Shown here: positions 26,888 through 35,818 of the stretch, one piece after another
Layout: each line of letters starts with the position of its first letter
How positions within the stretch are numbered: position 1 is the stretch's first letter
Origin: Nocardia carnea NBRC 14403
Lineage (GTDB): Bacteria > Actinomycetota > Actinomycetes > Mycobacteriales > Mycobacteriaceae
DNA length: 64,000 nucleotides
Direction: 5' to 3'
Assembly: GCF_000308515.1 (NCBI RefSeq)
Contig: NZ_BAFV01000015.1
Coordinates: forward strand, 124,001-188,000
Made by a program: the position numbers and the translations under genes
Notes under the pieces: model-generated
What the model saw: the letters and a program-made list of their open reading frames with translations, nothing else
Database searches by the model: none
What the model was told of the DNA's origin: nothing

Positions 26888-27748
26888 CTACCCGGCACCG
26901 GTGGCGATGGGCATGCGTACCGAGTTGCCCCATTCGCTCCAGGAACCGTCGTAGTTACGGACCGGATCGCAGCCGAGGAGGTACTTCAGCACGAACCAGG
27001 TGTGGCTGGAGCGTTCGCCGACTCCGCTGTAGACGGTGAGTGGATCGGCGGTCGTGAGATGGCCGTAGACGGCATCGAGTTCGGTGCGCGACCGGAACCG
27101 GCCGTCGGGGCCCAGGGCGCTGGTCCAGGGGATGTTGACGGCGGTCGGTATATGTCCGCCGCGCAGGGGGCCGCCGGGGCCGGAGTCGCCGGAGAAACCC
27201 GCGTACTCCTGTGGTGAGCGGACGTCGACGAGGGCGGTGCCGAGCTGTTCGAGGACGTCCTCCCGGAATGCGCGCACGGTGTTGTCGTCGCGGTGGACCC
27301 GGGGATAGTGGCTGCGGGCAGGCTCGGGGGTTTCGAAGACGGTATCGCGGCCCTCGGCGATCCAGGCGTCGCGGCCGCCGTCGAGCAACCGGACATCGGC
27401 GTGGCCGAACATGGTGAAAACCCACAGCGCGTGCGCGGCGTGCGAGTTACCGTCGTTGCCGTACAGCACGATGGTGTCGTCGTGTTCGATGCCCTGGGAC
27501 CACATGAGTTCGGTGAATCGCTCACCGTCGATATAGTCACGGGTCACGGGGTCGTCGAGATCGCTGCGCCAGTCGAGCTTGCCTGCGCCCGGAACATGGC
27601 CGATGCCGTAGAGGAGGACATCGGCATTACATTCGATGATCTTGAGACCGGGGGTGCCGAGGTTTGCCGACAACCATTGCGTGGTTACCAAACGGTGTGG
27701 GCAAGCATACGAGCCGAAGGCAGGATATGGGTCCGGGGCGACGGGCAC
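26888..27748 (-). CDS. sseA: SseA-type thiosulfate sulfurtransferase with Ser at the catalytic Cys position
   Basis: 286 residues from GTG 27748 (the frame runs 99 bases further upstream without a ribosome site). Two rhodanese domains: an inactive N-terminal one (I-E-C-N-A-D) and a C-terminal one containing V-Y-S-G-V-G-E-R-S-S-H-T-W-F. In SseA proteins as I recall them this loop is Y-C-R-I-G-E-R-S-S; here the position is Ser241, codon AGC at 27026-27028. The C-terminal N-Y-D-G-S-W-S-E-W-G-N signature is intact. Rhodanese sulfur transfer needs that Cys, so activity is questionable. Divergent from an HTH regulator with metal-ligand-like Cys. Confidence 0.88.
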   Translation of the reverse strand: MPVAPDPYPAFGSYACPHRLVTTQWLSANLGTPGLKIIECNADVLLYGIGHVPGAGKLDWRSDLDDPVTRDYIDGERFTELMWSQGIEHDDTIVLYGNDGNSHAAHALWVFTMFGHADVRLLDGGRDAWIAEGRDTVFETPEPARSHYPRVHRDDNTVRAFREDVLEQLGTALVDVRSPQEYAGFSGDSGPGGPLRGGHIPTAVNIPWTSALGPDGRFRSRTELDAVYGHLTTADPLTVYSGVGERSSHTWFVLKYLLGCDPVRNYDGSWSEWGNSVRMPIATGAG

Positions 27749-27916
27749 GTTCAAGGATCCTTCACAGGAGGCGGGCAGTGCTGACGACAGGTTCGAGCCG
27801 CACTGTGGATAGTAAGTGTGACTTGACGTGAACTTGTTGCAGAGCACAAAGTCGGTGCAATGGGCGATTTAGTCGCATACGGCTCCGATAAAGTCTCCCC
27901 GAAGGAGGGGTGAGCT

Positions 27917-28885
27917 ATGTCTGATTCTTGGCCGCGGCGGCGCCTGCTCGCGATCCTCCGCAGCGCGAGCGAACCCCTCGACGCCCAGCAACTGGCCCAG
28001 ATCACCGGCCAGCATGTCACCACTGTGCGTTTCCACCTGGACATTCTCACCCGCGAGTCGCTGGTCCGGCAGTTCCAGCAGCCGCCCCGCGGGCGGGGCC
28101 GCCCGCGTATCGGCTACCGCGCTGTCCAGCGCAGTATCGGGTATCAGGACCTGGCCCAAGCGCTCGCCGATCAGCTCGGCCCCGATCCCGAACGCCAAGC
28201 GGCGGCCGGTATCGCCGCGGGCCGGGCCTGGGGCGGCAAACTCGAGACGTCCGGCGAACCGATCGAATCGGTGCAGGACGCGAAGGACCGGACCGTTTCG
28301 CTCATGTCGGAACTGGGTTTCGCCCCGGAACGCGATAGCGCGGCACGCGACGCCGAGGACACCGCGGTGGTCCGGCTGACGGCCTGCCCGTTGCGCGATC
28401 TGGCGCGTACGCACACCGATGTGGTGTGCGGTGTGCACCGCGGCCTGCTCGCGGAGCTGCTGGAGAGATCCGGCGCAGCCGGCACGGTGGACGCCGAACT
28501 CGTCCCGTTCGTGGCCGACGAGGTCTGTGAGGTGCGTTTGCGGCGGATCGAGCCGGCGGAGCCTCCCCCCGGCCAGGAACAGAACCCGGTTTCCGCATCG
28601 CCGCGAGGTCCGGCTGAATCGGGTGTGATCGACGCGGCCGCCGGTCAAGCAGCACGGGTGGCGAGAATGGCGGGGCAGGCGGTACGGCCGGCGAGTCAGC
28701 TGCCACCGGCTTCGGCGGCGCCGGGCACCGGCGTCCTACCGGCCTCGTCCGGCCCCCTCACGCCCGCGGCGCGACAGCAGGGCGGGCGGGTGTTTCGTAC
28801 CGCGCCGGGTTCAGGGCCGCCCGTCGGCCCACAAACGTTCGATACCGACGCCCACTTCCTGCAGCAGTCGGCGCAACAGTGGTAA
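27917..28885 (+). CDS. HTH transcriptional regulator with Cys/His cluster, SufR-like architecture
   Basis: 322 residues from ATG 27917 (AAGGAGG upstream). N-terminal winged helix (R-R-L-L-A-I-L-R, L-A-Q-I-T-G-Q-H-V-T-T-V-R-F-H-L) and a basic wing. The central domain has Cys157, Cys171, His174 and Cys204 (A-C-P-L-R-D-L-A, V-V-C-G-V-H-R-G, E-V-C-E-V), resembling the Fe-S-ligating region of SufR-type regulators; cluster binding is inferred. A 110-residue Pro/Ala-rich tail follows, and its last 75 bases run into the 3' end of maf on the other strand. Divergent from sseA across 168 bases, so sulfur metabolism is a plausible target. Confidence 0.82.
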   Translation: MSDSWPRRRLLAILRSASEPLDAQQLAQITGQHVTTVRFHLDILTRESLVRQFQQPPRGRGRPRIGYRAVQRSIGYQDLAQALADQLGPDPERQAAAGIAAGRAWGGKLETSGEPIESVQDAKDRTVSLMSELGFAPERDSAARDAEDTAVVRLTACPLRDLARTHTDVVCGVHRGLLAELLERSGAAGTVDAELVPFVADEVCEVRLRRIEPAEPPPGQEQNPVSASPRGPAESGVIDAAAGQAARVARMAGQAVRPASQLPPASAAPGTGVLPASSGPLTPAARQQGGRVFRTAPGSGPPVGPQTFDTDAHFLQQSAQQW

Positions 28886-29458
28886 CCCGATACCGACCAC
28901 GCTGGACGGATCGCCGTCGATCCGGTCGACGAACCAGCCGCCCAGACCGTCCAGTGTGAACGCACCCGCCACCTGCAATGGTTCGCCGGTGGCGATATAG
29001 GCGTCCAGTTCGGCCGGATCCGGTTTTCCGAAGTGCACGGTGGTCGCGCTGCAGTCGAGGGCTTCGGCGGCCACCGAGCCGGAACGGAGCCGGAGTACGC
29101 AATGCCCGGTCAGCAGGTCGGCGTTGTTCCCGGCCATGGCCTGCCAGCGAGCCTGGGCCACCTCTGCCGTATGCGGTTTGCCCTGGAGTTCGCCGTCGAT
29201 CAGCAGCATCGAATCGCAACCGACGACGACGAGATCCTCATCCGGACTGGACCCGTCCACGGCGAGAGTGGCGGCCACCGCTCGAGCTTTTGCCCGGGCC
29301 AATTCCACGACGATGTCGCGAGGGCCGGTTCCGGCGGGCAACGCCGCCGCTACGGCGTCCTCGTCCACGTCCGACACCCGGACGATCGGTTCGATACCGG
29401 CGGCACGTAGAACCGACCGGCGGGCCGGGGACGCGGAAGCGAGAACCAGGCGGGTCAC
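28811..29458 (-). CDS. maf: Maf-like nucleoside triphosphate pyrophosphatase
   Basis: 215 residues from GTG 29458, ten bases after AGGAG; an ATG at 29467 is too close to that site. Maf signature L-V-L-A-S-A-S-P-A-R-R-S near the start, then V-G-C-D-S-M-L-L-I-D-G and the G-K-P loop, and L-D-G-L-G-G-W-F-V-D in the C-terminal part. House-cleaning enzyme that hydrolyses non-canonical or surplus NTPs to NMPs. Follows accE5 on the same strand by 25 bases, as in mycobacteria. Confidence 0.92.
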   Translation of the reverse strand: MTRLVLASASPARRSVLRAAGIEPIVRVSDVDEDAVAAALPAGTGPRDIVVELARAKARAVAATLAVDGSSPDEDLVVVGCDSMLLIDGELQGKPHTAEVAQARWQAMAGNNADLLTGHCVLRLRSGSVAAEALDCSATTVHFGKPDPAELDAYIATGEPLQVAGAFTLDGLGGWFVDRIDGDPSSVVGIGLPLLRRLLQEVGVGIERLWADGRP

Positions 29459-29483
29459 GTCCGGCATTCTCCTGTTTTCGATA

Positions 29484-29810
29484 TCAGAAACGCAGGTTCG
29501 ACAGCTGCGGGTAGGAGTACGGCGAGAACGGCGAGCTACCGCGGTGCAGCATGGTCGGCCGGCCCCACAGATCCTGTGGCCCGTTGTCGGCGGGCGCCGC
29601 GGCCGCCGCGGCGGCGGTGAAAACACAGACCAGTGCGGCGATATCGGCGTCGCTGGGCGCGCCCTTTTCGATGACCAGCAACGGCTGCCGGCCGTCGGCC
29701 TCGGCAGCAGGGCTCGCATCGGCAACGCTTGCGGTATCGACCGCCAGATCCCCGGTGGCGAGGTCCAGTTCGGCTGCGGCCAATACTTCTTCTTCTGCCA
29801 CAATCGTCAC
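29484..29810 (-). CDS. accE5: acyl-CoA carboxylase epsilon subunit
   Basis: 108 residues from GTG 29810 (GAGAGGA upstream); the frame allows 26 more residues. Acidic variable N-terminus, then the AccE core: I-E-K-G-A-P-S-D-A-D-I-A-A-L-V followed by an Ala run, and ending W-x-R-P...P-F-S-P-Y-S-Y-P-Q-L. Small subunits of this type stabilise the AccA3-AccD5 complex. Lies 113 bases downstream of accD5 and upstream of maf, all leftward. Confidence 0.88.
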   Translation of the reverse strand: MTIVAEEEVLAAAELDLATGDLAVDTASVADASPAAEADGRQPLLVIEKGAPSDADIAALVCVFTAAAAAAAPADNGPQDLWGRPTMLHRGSSPFSPYSYPQLSNLRF

Positions 29811-29923
29811 AGTGCCAGATCCTCTCTCTTGCCTCGATCGGGCGCGCGTAGTTTCGGCCCGATCACCTTCCACCGATCTTGTTTCCACCGATCAGTGTGC
29901 GGCTTATTGAGCGTATCGCTGGA

Positions 29924-31564
29924 TCACAGCGGGATGTTGCCGTGTTTCTTCGGCGGAAGGGTCACCATCTTGCGCTCGAGCAGCCGCAGCGCGGACACGA
30001 TCTGGCCGCGCGTATGCGACGGCGGGATCACGGCGTCCACGTAACCGCGTTCGGCGGCGACGTAGGGATTGACCAACGTGTCCTCGTACTCGTTCTGCAG
30101 CTCCAGGCGCAGTTTCTCCACGTCAGCGCCTTCTTTGGCAGCCTCGGCGAGCCGTTTGCGATAGACGAATCCGACCGCGCCGGAGGCACCCATCACCGCG
30201 ATCTGCGCGGTGGGCCAGGCCAGGTTCACATCGGCACCCATATGCTTGGAACCCATGACGTCGTAGGCGCCGCCGTAGGCCTTACGGGTAATGATCGTGA
30301 TTTTGCCCACAGTGGCCTCACCGTAGGCGTAGAGCAGCTTGGCGCCGCGCCGGATGATGCCGTTGTATTCCTGGTCGGTGCCGGGCAGGAAGCCGGGCAC
30401 GTCCACCAGGGTGATGATCGGGACGTTGAAGGCGTCGCAGGTGCGTACGAAGCGGGCGGCCTTCTCCGAGGCGTCGATATCGAGGCAACCGGCGAACTGG
30501 GTGGGCTGGTTGGCGACGATGCCGACGCTGCGGCCGTCGACCCGGCCGAAGCCCACGATGATGTTCATGGCCCGCTCGGCCTGGATCTCCAGGAATTCGT
30601 CGTCGTCGAGCAGCCGGCGGATGACCTCGTGCATGTCATAGGGCTGGTTCGGCGAATCCGGGATCAGGGTGTCGAGTTCGAGGTCCTCTTCGGTGAGCGA
30701 ATCCTCGATCGCGCCGGTGATCGGATCCGACGCCGGGAAGCGCGGGGCTTCGGCGCGGTTGTTGCTGGGCAGGTAGGACAGCAGATCCTTGACGTAGTCG
30801 AGGGCGTCCTGTTCGCCGGAGGCCACATAGTGCGCCGTTCCCGACTTGGCCATATGGGTGTGGGCGCCGCCCAGCTCCTCCATGGTGACCTCTTCACCGG
30901 TGACCGTCTTGATGACGTCGGGTCCGGTGATGAACATCTGGCTGGTCTGATCGACCATGACGACGAAGTCGGTGAGCGCGGGGGAGTACACGTGCCCACC
31001 CGCGGCGGCACCCAGGATCAGCGAGATCTGCGGGATCACGCCGGAGGCCTGGATATTGCGGTGGAAGATCTCGCCGTAGAGGCCGAGCGAGACGACGCCC
31101 TCCTGGATACGGGCGCCGGCGCCGTCGTTGATACCGATCAGCGGACGGCCGGTCTTGATCGCCAGGTCCATGACCTTCACGATCTTCTCGCCGTACACCT
31201 CGCCGAGGCTGCCGCCGAAGACGGTGGAGTCCTGGCTGAACAGGCATACCTCGCGGCCGTCGATGGTGCCGTAACCGGTCACCACGCCGTCGCCGAGCGG
31301 GCGCTGCTTGTCGAGACCGAAATTGACGCTGCGGTGCCGGGCCAGGGCATCGAGTTCGACGAAGGAACCCTCGTCGACCAGGGCGAGAATACGTTCCCGG
31401 GCGGTCAACTTGCCCTTGGCGTGGACCTTGTCGACTGCGGCTTCACCCATCGGATGCTGGGCCTCTTCCAGCCGATTCCGCAGGTCAGCCAGTTTGCCGG
31501 CGGTGGTGTGGATATCGGGCGCACCTGCCGAATCCGGCGTGGGCTGCTGCTGGACACTCGTCAT
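29924..31564 (-). CDS. accD5: propionyl/acyl-CoA carboxylase beta subunit
   Basis: 546 residues, a complete carboxyltransferase. N-terminal L-R-N-R-L-E-E-A...[10 protein letters not shown], the biotin-site [11 protein letters not shown] and [11 protein letters not shown] oxyanion loops, and in the second half [20 protein letters not shown] with [11 protein letters not shown]. The Asp in V-D-V-P-G-F marks a propionyl-preferring pocket in this family. Works with AccA3 and AccE5 to make methylmalonyl-CoA. Confidence 0.95.
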   Translation of the reverse strand: MTSVQQQPTPDSAGAPDIHTTAGKLADLRNRLEEAQHPMGEAAVDKVHAKGKLTARERILALVDEGSFVELDALARHRSVNFGLDKQRPLGDGVVTGYGTIDGREVCLFSQDSTVFGGSLGEVYGEKIVKVMDLAIKTGRPLIGINDGAGARIQEGVVSLGLYGEIFHRNIQASGVIPQISLILGAAAGGHVYSPALTDFVVMVDQTSQMFITGPDVIKTVTGEEVTMEELGGAHTHMAKSGTAHYVASGEQDALDYVKDLLSYLPSNNRAEAPRFPASDPITGAIEDSLTEEDLELDTLIPDSPNQPYDMHEVIRRLLDDDEFLEIQAERAMNIIVGFGRVDGRSVGIVANQPTQFAGCLDIDASEKAARFVRTCDAFNVPIITLVDVPGFLPGTDQEYNGIIRRGAKLLYAYGEATVGKITIITRKAYGGAYDVMGSKHMGADVNLAWPTAQIAVMGASGAVGFVYRKRLAEAAKEGADVEKLRLELQNEYEDTLVNPYVAAERGYVDAVIPPSHTRGQIVSALRLLERKMVTLPPKKHGNIPL

Positions 31565-31933
31565 GGCTCGGAGTGTAACCAGAGCGGTACCGCGCTGTTA
31601 ACCCAGATCTCGCTACTCGCGAGTAGAGCGCGGTGATGAAAACCCCAGGTGGGTCGGTCGCCGCTGGTCGTTATGTGTACCGCAAATCGCCGCGAACAGT
31701 GGTGACGACACACGATGGACTTCCCCGCGATCACCGCATCCCGGACCGCCGCTCAGGACACCCGGGAGTGTGTGCGCTGACCGGTCTCAGCGGGAACGGC
31801 TCGGCGTCGACACCGGTGATCTCTCGGCCATCGCAGGTCCGCAGAGGGGAAATTAAATCGCTTTCCCGGCACCTACCCGAGGCAATACCCTTGTAACAGG
31901 CCGATTTTCGACCCCGAGGGGAGGTGGATCGTT
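31565..31933. other. divergent intergenic region accD5 / small ORF
   Basis: 369 bases. No conserved frame seen. An open 87-codon frame at 31633-31896 has no ribosome site and biased but non-coding-like composition. Near its right end AGGGGAGGTG (31916-31925) serves the small gene at 31934. Confidence 0.45.
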
Positions 31934-32116
31934 ATGTGGCACTGGACAACTCGCACCGGACAATACCCCGAAGCCGTGGCATTCACGCGGCGGGTGACCG
32001 AGCCGGAACCGACGTTCACCGAACAGGTTCCCGAACCCGAAACCGAACCAGAAGAAGCTGAACCCGAAGCGATTCGGCCCCCGGTATCCACCCGCGGCTT
32101 CGACCTCGCCCGATAA
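31934..32116 (+). CDS. small acidic Glu/Pro-rich hypothetical protein
   Basis: 60 residues. ATG 31934 follows GGGGAGGTGG at about 7 bases, one of the better ribosome sites in the window. N-terminal half M-W-H-W-T-T-R-T-G-Q-Y is polar/aromatic; residues 24-46 are a run of Glu-Pro-Thr. Not recognised. Codon third positions are GC-rich as in its neighbours. Between accD5 and birA. Confidence 0.5.
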   Translation: MWHWTTRTGQYPEAVAFTRRVTEPEPTFTEQVPEPETEPEEAEPEAIRPPVSTRGFDLAR

Positions 32117-32200
32117 CTCTCCCGCCCGGTCCACCCCACCACCACCTCACCTGTCCATGGGTGGGGCCCAACAGGGCCCCGCCCTCGAGCCGCGGAGCGG

Positions 32201-32332
32201 CTCCAAAATTACAGCCCGCCCTTTCACCGATGGTTCACCCCGACAGCAGGGTGACCAGGTCCCCGGCCTCGACCCCGGCACGTCTCAAAACAATCCCCGG
32301 CCCTTTCACCGAAGGTCCACCCCGAAAGCACG
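32201..32332. repeat. two imperfect direct repeats upstream of birA, 82-base period
   Basis: Copy A at 32201-32250 and copy B at 32284-32332 both run CTC(C)AAAA...CCCTTTCACCGA, then GGT(T/C)CACCCCGA and A/C-AGCA. Similarity covers nearly 50 bases. They lie 60-190 bases upstream of the chosen birA start. Confidence 0.55.
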
Positions 32333-32394
32333 TCAACAAGTACCCGAACCCCGCGACTCCGGAGGCGGCGGCAGGACGCAGTACCCTGCCCCTG

Positions 32395-33192
32395 GTGGAC
32401 AGGCCTCCGTTGGATACCGAACGTTTGCGGCACGCGCTCACCGAAACCCCGGAACTGAAGTTCTTCACCGGGATAGAGGTGGTCGAATCGACCGGCTCCA
32501 CCAACGCGGATCTACTCGCGCGGGCCGAGGACCCGGAAGTCGATCGCGTGGTGTTGGTGGCAGAGGCTCAGGAGCAGGGCCGCGGCCGGCTCGCCCGGCC
32601 CTGGACCAGCCCTCCGCGCGCGCAGATCTCGCTTTCGCTGCTCGTCCGGACCGACGGGCTCGATCCCGAACTGCTCGGCTGGCTCCCGCTGCTCACCGGT
32701 ATTGCGGTGGTCGATGCACTGCGCTCGGCGACCGGTGTACCGGCGGCGCTGAAATGGCCCAACGATGTCCTGATCGAGGGACGCAAGATCGCAGGCATTC
32801 TCACCGAGGCCGCTGCCGGCGGTCCGCGACCGGCCGTGGTGATGGGGGTCGGTCTCAATGTGAGCCTCGATGCCGACGAACTGCCTGTACCGCACGCGAC
32901 TTCGCTCACCCTCTGCGATGTGCCCGATCCGGACCGCACGGCCCTGGTCCTGGCGCTGCTGACGGAATTCGCGAATCGCTATACCGCCTGGCACGACGCG
33001 GACTGGGATACCGGCGATCTCGCCGCCGCCTATCGGGAACGCTGTGCGACGCTCGGTACCCCGGTGCGCGCGGAACTTCCGGGCGGCGGGCTGCTCACCG
33101 GAATCGCCCGCGATATCGACTCTTCGGGCCGGTTGCTGATCGGTGAGGAAGCGGTCTCCGCCGGAGATATCACCCATCTGCGCCCGAGTTGA
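32395..33192 (+). CDS. birA: biotin--[acetyl-CoA carboxylase] ligase
   Basis: 265 residues from GTG 32395, matching the length of mycobacterial BirA; upstream in-frame codons cross repeats. Biotin ligase motifs: E-S-T-G-S-T-N-A-D-L-L, G-R-G-R-L-A-R-P-W (biotinyl-5'-AMP loop), L-K-W-P-N-D-V-L-I-E-G-R-K-I-A-G-I-L, and a small C-terminal SH3-like domain. No N-terminal winged helix, so a class I ligase without repressor function. Activates the BCCP domain of AccA3. Confidence 0.93.
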   Translation: MDRPPLDTERLRHALTETPELKFFTGIEVVESTGSTNADLLARAEDPEVDRVVLVAEAQEQGRGRLARPWTSPPRAQISLSLLVRTDGLDPELLGWLPLLTGIAVVDALRSATGVPAALKWPNDVLIEGRKIAGILTEAAAGGPRPAVVMGVGLNVSLDADELPVPHATSLTLCDVPDPDRTALVLALLTEFANRYTAWHDADWDTGDLAAAYRERCATLGTPVRAELPGGGLLTGIARDIDSSGRLLIGEEAVSAGDITHLRPS

Positions 33193-33257
33193 CGCGGAGT
33201 GGCCTGAAAACCCGCGTCGCCGGAAGCGACCCGGGATTTCGGCGGTAATGTGCGGTC

Positions 33258-33770
33258 ATGGGATATCCGGAGGATGCGCTGGCGCCCGACGAGGAGCTGA
33301 TCCTGCACACCCACCCCCATTGGAAGATGCTGTTGTGGCCCGTCGCCACGCTCATCGTCGCTACGGCGCTGGCGGGTTTCCTGGGTGGTCTGGTGTCGCG
33401 GACCACCGAGTCGACGACGCGCTCGGTGCTGCTGCTGCTGATCCTGGCGATCTGGCTGGCAGTGCTGGCCTGGCGGAGTGTGGGGCCGATCCTGGACTGG
33501 CGTTCGACGCATTTCATCGTCACCGACCGCCGGGTACTGGTGCGCGAAGGCGTACTCACCCACAGCGGTCTCGATATTCCGATGAGCCGTATTTCCAGTG
33601 TCCAGTTCCGGCACGGTCTGGTGGACCGGATGTTCCGGACCGGCGAGTTGATCATCGGTTCGTCCTCGGAGGAACCGCTGGAATATTCCGATATACCGAA
33701 TGTGGAACAGGTGCACGCACTGCTGTACCACCAGGTTTTCGAGGCCTCGCCGCGGCACGGCGGCTACTGA
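33258..33770 (+). CDS. PH-domain (bPH2) membrane protein
   Basis: 170 residues. Short soluble N-terminus (D-E-E-L-I-L-H-T-H-P-H-W-K), two transmembrane helices at about 25-46 and 53-70, then a cytoplasmic bacterial PH domain (F-I-V-T-D-R-R-V-L-V-R-E-G-V-L, D-I-P-M-S-R-I-S-S-V, G-E-L-I-I-G-S). ATG start. Directly after birA, the same order as remembered for Rv3278c. Role unknown; such domains are often membrane-associated scaffolds. Confidence 0.88.
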   Translation: MGYPEDALAPDEELILHTHPHWKMLLWPVATLIVATALAGFLGGLVSRTTESTTRSVLLLLILAIWLAVLAWRSVGPILDWRSTHFIVTDRRVLVREGVLTHSGLDIPMSRISSVQFRHGLVDRMFRTGELIIGSSSEEPLEYSDIPNVEQVHALLYHQVFEASPRHGGY

Positions 33771-33810
33771 GTACGCAGTCCCGAGATCGGCGGACCGTAA
33801 CCTTGTCCGC

Positions 33811-34488
33811 ATGACCGCCGTATTGCTGGGCGAAGACGACGAGGCGATCGCCGCGCCACTGTCGCGGGCGCTGGGCCGCGAAGGATATTCGGTGACCGTG
33901 GAGAGTTTCGGTCCCGCGGTACTGGACCGGGCGCTGGAAGGCCACCATGATCTGCTGATTCTCGATCTCGGGCTACCGGGAATGGATGGGCTGGAGGTCT
34001 GCCGCCAGGTCCGCGCCCGCGGCGCCGAAATGGCGGTACTGATGCTCACCGCCCGCACCGACGAGGTCGATTTCGTCGTCGGCCTCGATGCCGGCGCCGA
34101 CGATTACGTCGGTAAACCGTTCCGCCTGGCCGAACTGCTCGCCCGGGTGCGGGCCCTGTTACGGCGCAGTGGGATCGGCGACGACACCGTGGAGGTCGGC
34201 GGGATCCGGCTCGAACCGGCGGCTCGGCGGGTACTGGTCAACGGAGTGGAAATCGGGTTGGCGAACAAGGAGTACGAGCTGCTCAAGGTGCTGATCGACC
34301 GGGCCGGCCAGGTGGTGTCGCGCGAAACCATCCTGCGTGAGGTGTGGGGAGACGCCGAACTGCGGGGTTCCAAAACCCTGGATATGCATATGTCCTGGTT
34401 ACGGCGCAAGATCGGGGACGAGGGCCCGATGGCGGAACGGCGGATCGTCACCGTGCGCGGTGTCGGCTTCCGGTTGAACACCGACTGA
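33811..34488 (+). CDS. OmpR-family response regulator
   Basis: 225 residues. Receiver domain 1-120: acidic E-D-D, phospho-acceptor Asp in L-I-L-D-L-G-L-P-G, T in M-L-T-A-R, Lys in V-G-K-P-F. C-terminal winged helix (N-K-E-Y-E-L-L, V-S-R-E-T-I-L-R-E-V-W-G, V-R-G-V-G-F-R-L). No Shine-Dalgarno; TAACCT lies 7 bases upstream of the ATG, suggesting a leaderless mRNA. The histidine kinase gene follows after one base. Confidence 0.93.
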   Translation: MTAVLLGEDDEAIAAPLSRALGREGYSVTVESFGPAVLDRALEGHHDLLILDLGLPGMDGLEVCRQVRARGAEMAVLMLTARTDEVDFVVGLDAGADDYVGKPFRLAELLARVRALLRRSGIGDDTVEVGGIRLEPAARRVLVNGVEIGLANKEYELLKVLIDRAGQVVSRETILREVWGDAELRGSKTLDMHMSWLRRKIGDEGPMAERRIVTVRGVGFRLNTD

Positions 34489-34489
34489 C

Positions 34490-35800
34490 GTGCGGCGCCG
34501 GATCCTGCGGTCGATGCTGACCGTGCTGATGCTGACCACGGTGGTGCTCGGGATTCCGCTCACCTATACCGCCTGGCTGTGGGTCGAGGACATCACCCGC
34601 AACGATCTGCGCGGCCGGCTGGAACAGATCTCCACCGAGGTCATCGGTCAGGAACGCGGCACCGGTGTGGTGCGCGGCGGCCTGGATCTGCGCACCGTCG
34701 GGCCGCTGGTCCCGGAAGGCGGTCGGCTGACGATCGTGTATCCGTCGCCGGAGGACAAAGCTGCGAAGGTGGAGATAGGTGCGGTCGCCGTCGACGACCC
34801 GCTGGTGGAATCGCTGTCCATGGGCACCGATGGGTCACTGCGACTCGAAGTTCCCGCCACGCCGATGAAAGCCCGGCAGCGGCAGGCGGTGGCCGGAGTG
34901 GGGCTGGCGGTGGCGCTGTCCCTCGGTGCGGCGATCACCGTCGCCATCGTCACCGCGCGGCGGGTCGCCGACCCGATCCGCGATGTGGCCGCCCGGGCCG
35001 CCCGGCTCACCATGGGCGATTTCCGTGCGGACCCGCGCCGGCACGGTATCGAGGAGCTGGACCGTGTCTCCGATGTGCTGGATTCGGCCACCGTGGAGAT
35101 CGCCGGCCGGTTACAACGCGAGCATGCGCTGGTGGCCGATGTATCGCATCAGCTGCGCAGCCGGCTCACCGCGGTGCGGTTGCGGCTCGACGAACTGTCC
35201 GCGCATTCCGATCCGGCGGTGGTGCACGAGGCCGACGAGGCAATGGCGCAGGTCGACCGGCTCACCGAGGCCATCGACGATCTGGTCCGGGCCTCCCGGC
35301 ACGAGGATGCCACCGACCGCGATCCGGTTCCGGTGATGGACGAACTACGCGGCATCGTCGCCGAATGGACCCATCCGTTCCGGGAAGCGGGGCGCACGCT
35401 CTCGCTGGCCGGGGACGAATCACTGCGTGCCCCGATCACCGGTTCGCGGTTGCGGGAGGCGGTGACGGTATTGGTCGACAATGCGTTGATGCACGGCGGC
35501 GGGACCTGCATCGTCTCGGTGCGTACCGTCCGGCCGGGCCGGGATCGCGATCCACTGGTGTGCGTCCAGGTGGCCGACGAGGGAGACGGCGTCAGCGACG
35601 AACTGGCGCCGCATATCTTCGATCGCGGGTTCTCCGGTGCCGGGTCCACGGGCGTCGGGCTGGCGCTGGCGCGGGCGTTGATCGAGGCCGACGGGGGCCG
35701 GCTGGAGTTGCAGCGCCGCCGACCCGCGCTGTTCGCGGTATTCCTCGGTAAACCACTGGCGGCGCGGCCGGAGGGCCGGCGGGTCGGTGAACCTCGCTGA
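34490..35800 (+). CDS. sensor histidine kinase
   Basis: 436 residues from GTG 34490, one base after the regulator's stop. Two transmembrane helices (about 8-28 and 127-152) flank a 95-residue outer domain; a HAMP region follows. Dimerisation box A-D-V-S-H-Q-L-R-S-R-L with the phospho-His, then an HATPase_c domain: N-A-L-M-H-G-G-G (N box), D-E-G-D-G-V (G1), R-G-F-S-G-A-G-S-T-G-V-G-L-A-L-A (F/G2). Arg/Ser in H-Q-L-R-S-R-L replaces the commoner H-E-L-R-T-P. Stimulus unknown. Confidence 0.92.
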   Translation: MRRRILRSMLTVLMLTTVVLGIPLTYTAWLWVEDITRNDLRGRLEQISTEVIGQERGTGVVRGGLDLRTVGPLVPEGGRLTIVYPSPEDKAAKVEIGAVAVDDPLVESLSMGTDGSLRLEVPATPMKARQRQAVAGVGLAVALSLGAAITVAIVTARRVADPIRDVAARAARLTMGDFRADPRRHGIEELDRVSDVLDSATVEIAGRLQREHALVADVSHQLRSRLTAVRLRLDELSAHSDPAVVHEADEAMAQVDRLTEAIDDLVRASRHEDATDRDPVPVMDELRGIVAEWTHPFREAGRTLSLAGDESLRAPITGSRLREAVTVLVDNALMHGGGTCIVSVRTVRPGRDRDPLVCVQVADEGDGVSDELAPHIFDRGFSGAGSTGVGLALARALIEADGGRLELQRRRPALFAVFLGKPLAARPEGRRVGEPR

Positions 35801-35818
35801 GGGCGTTCGGACCCGGGG

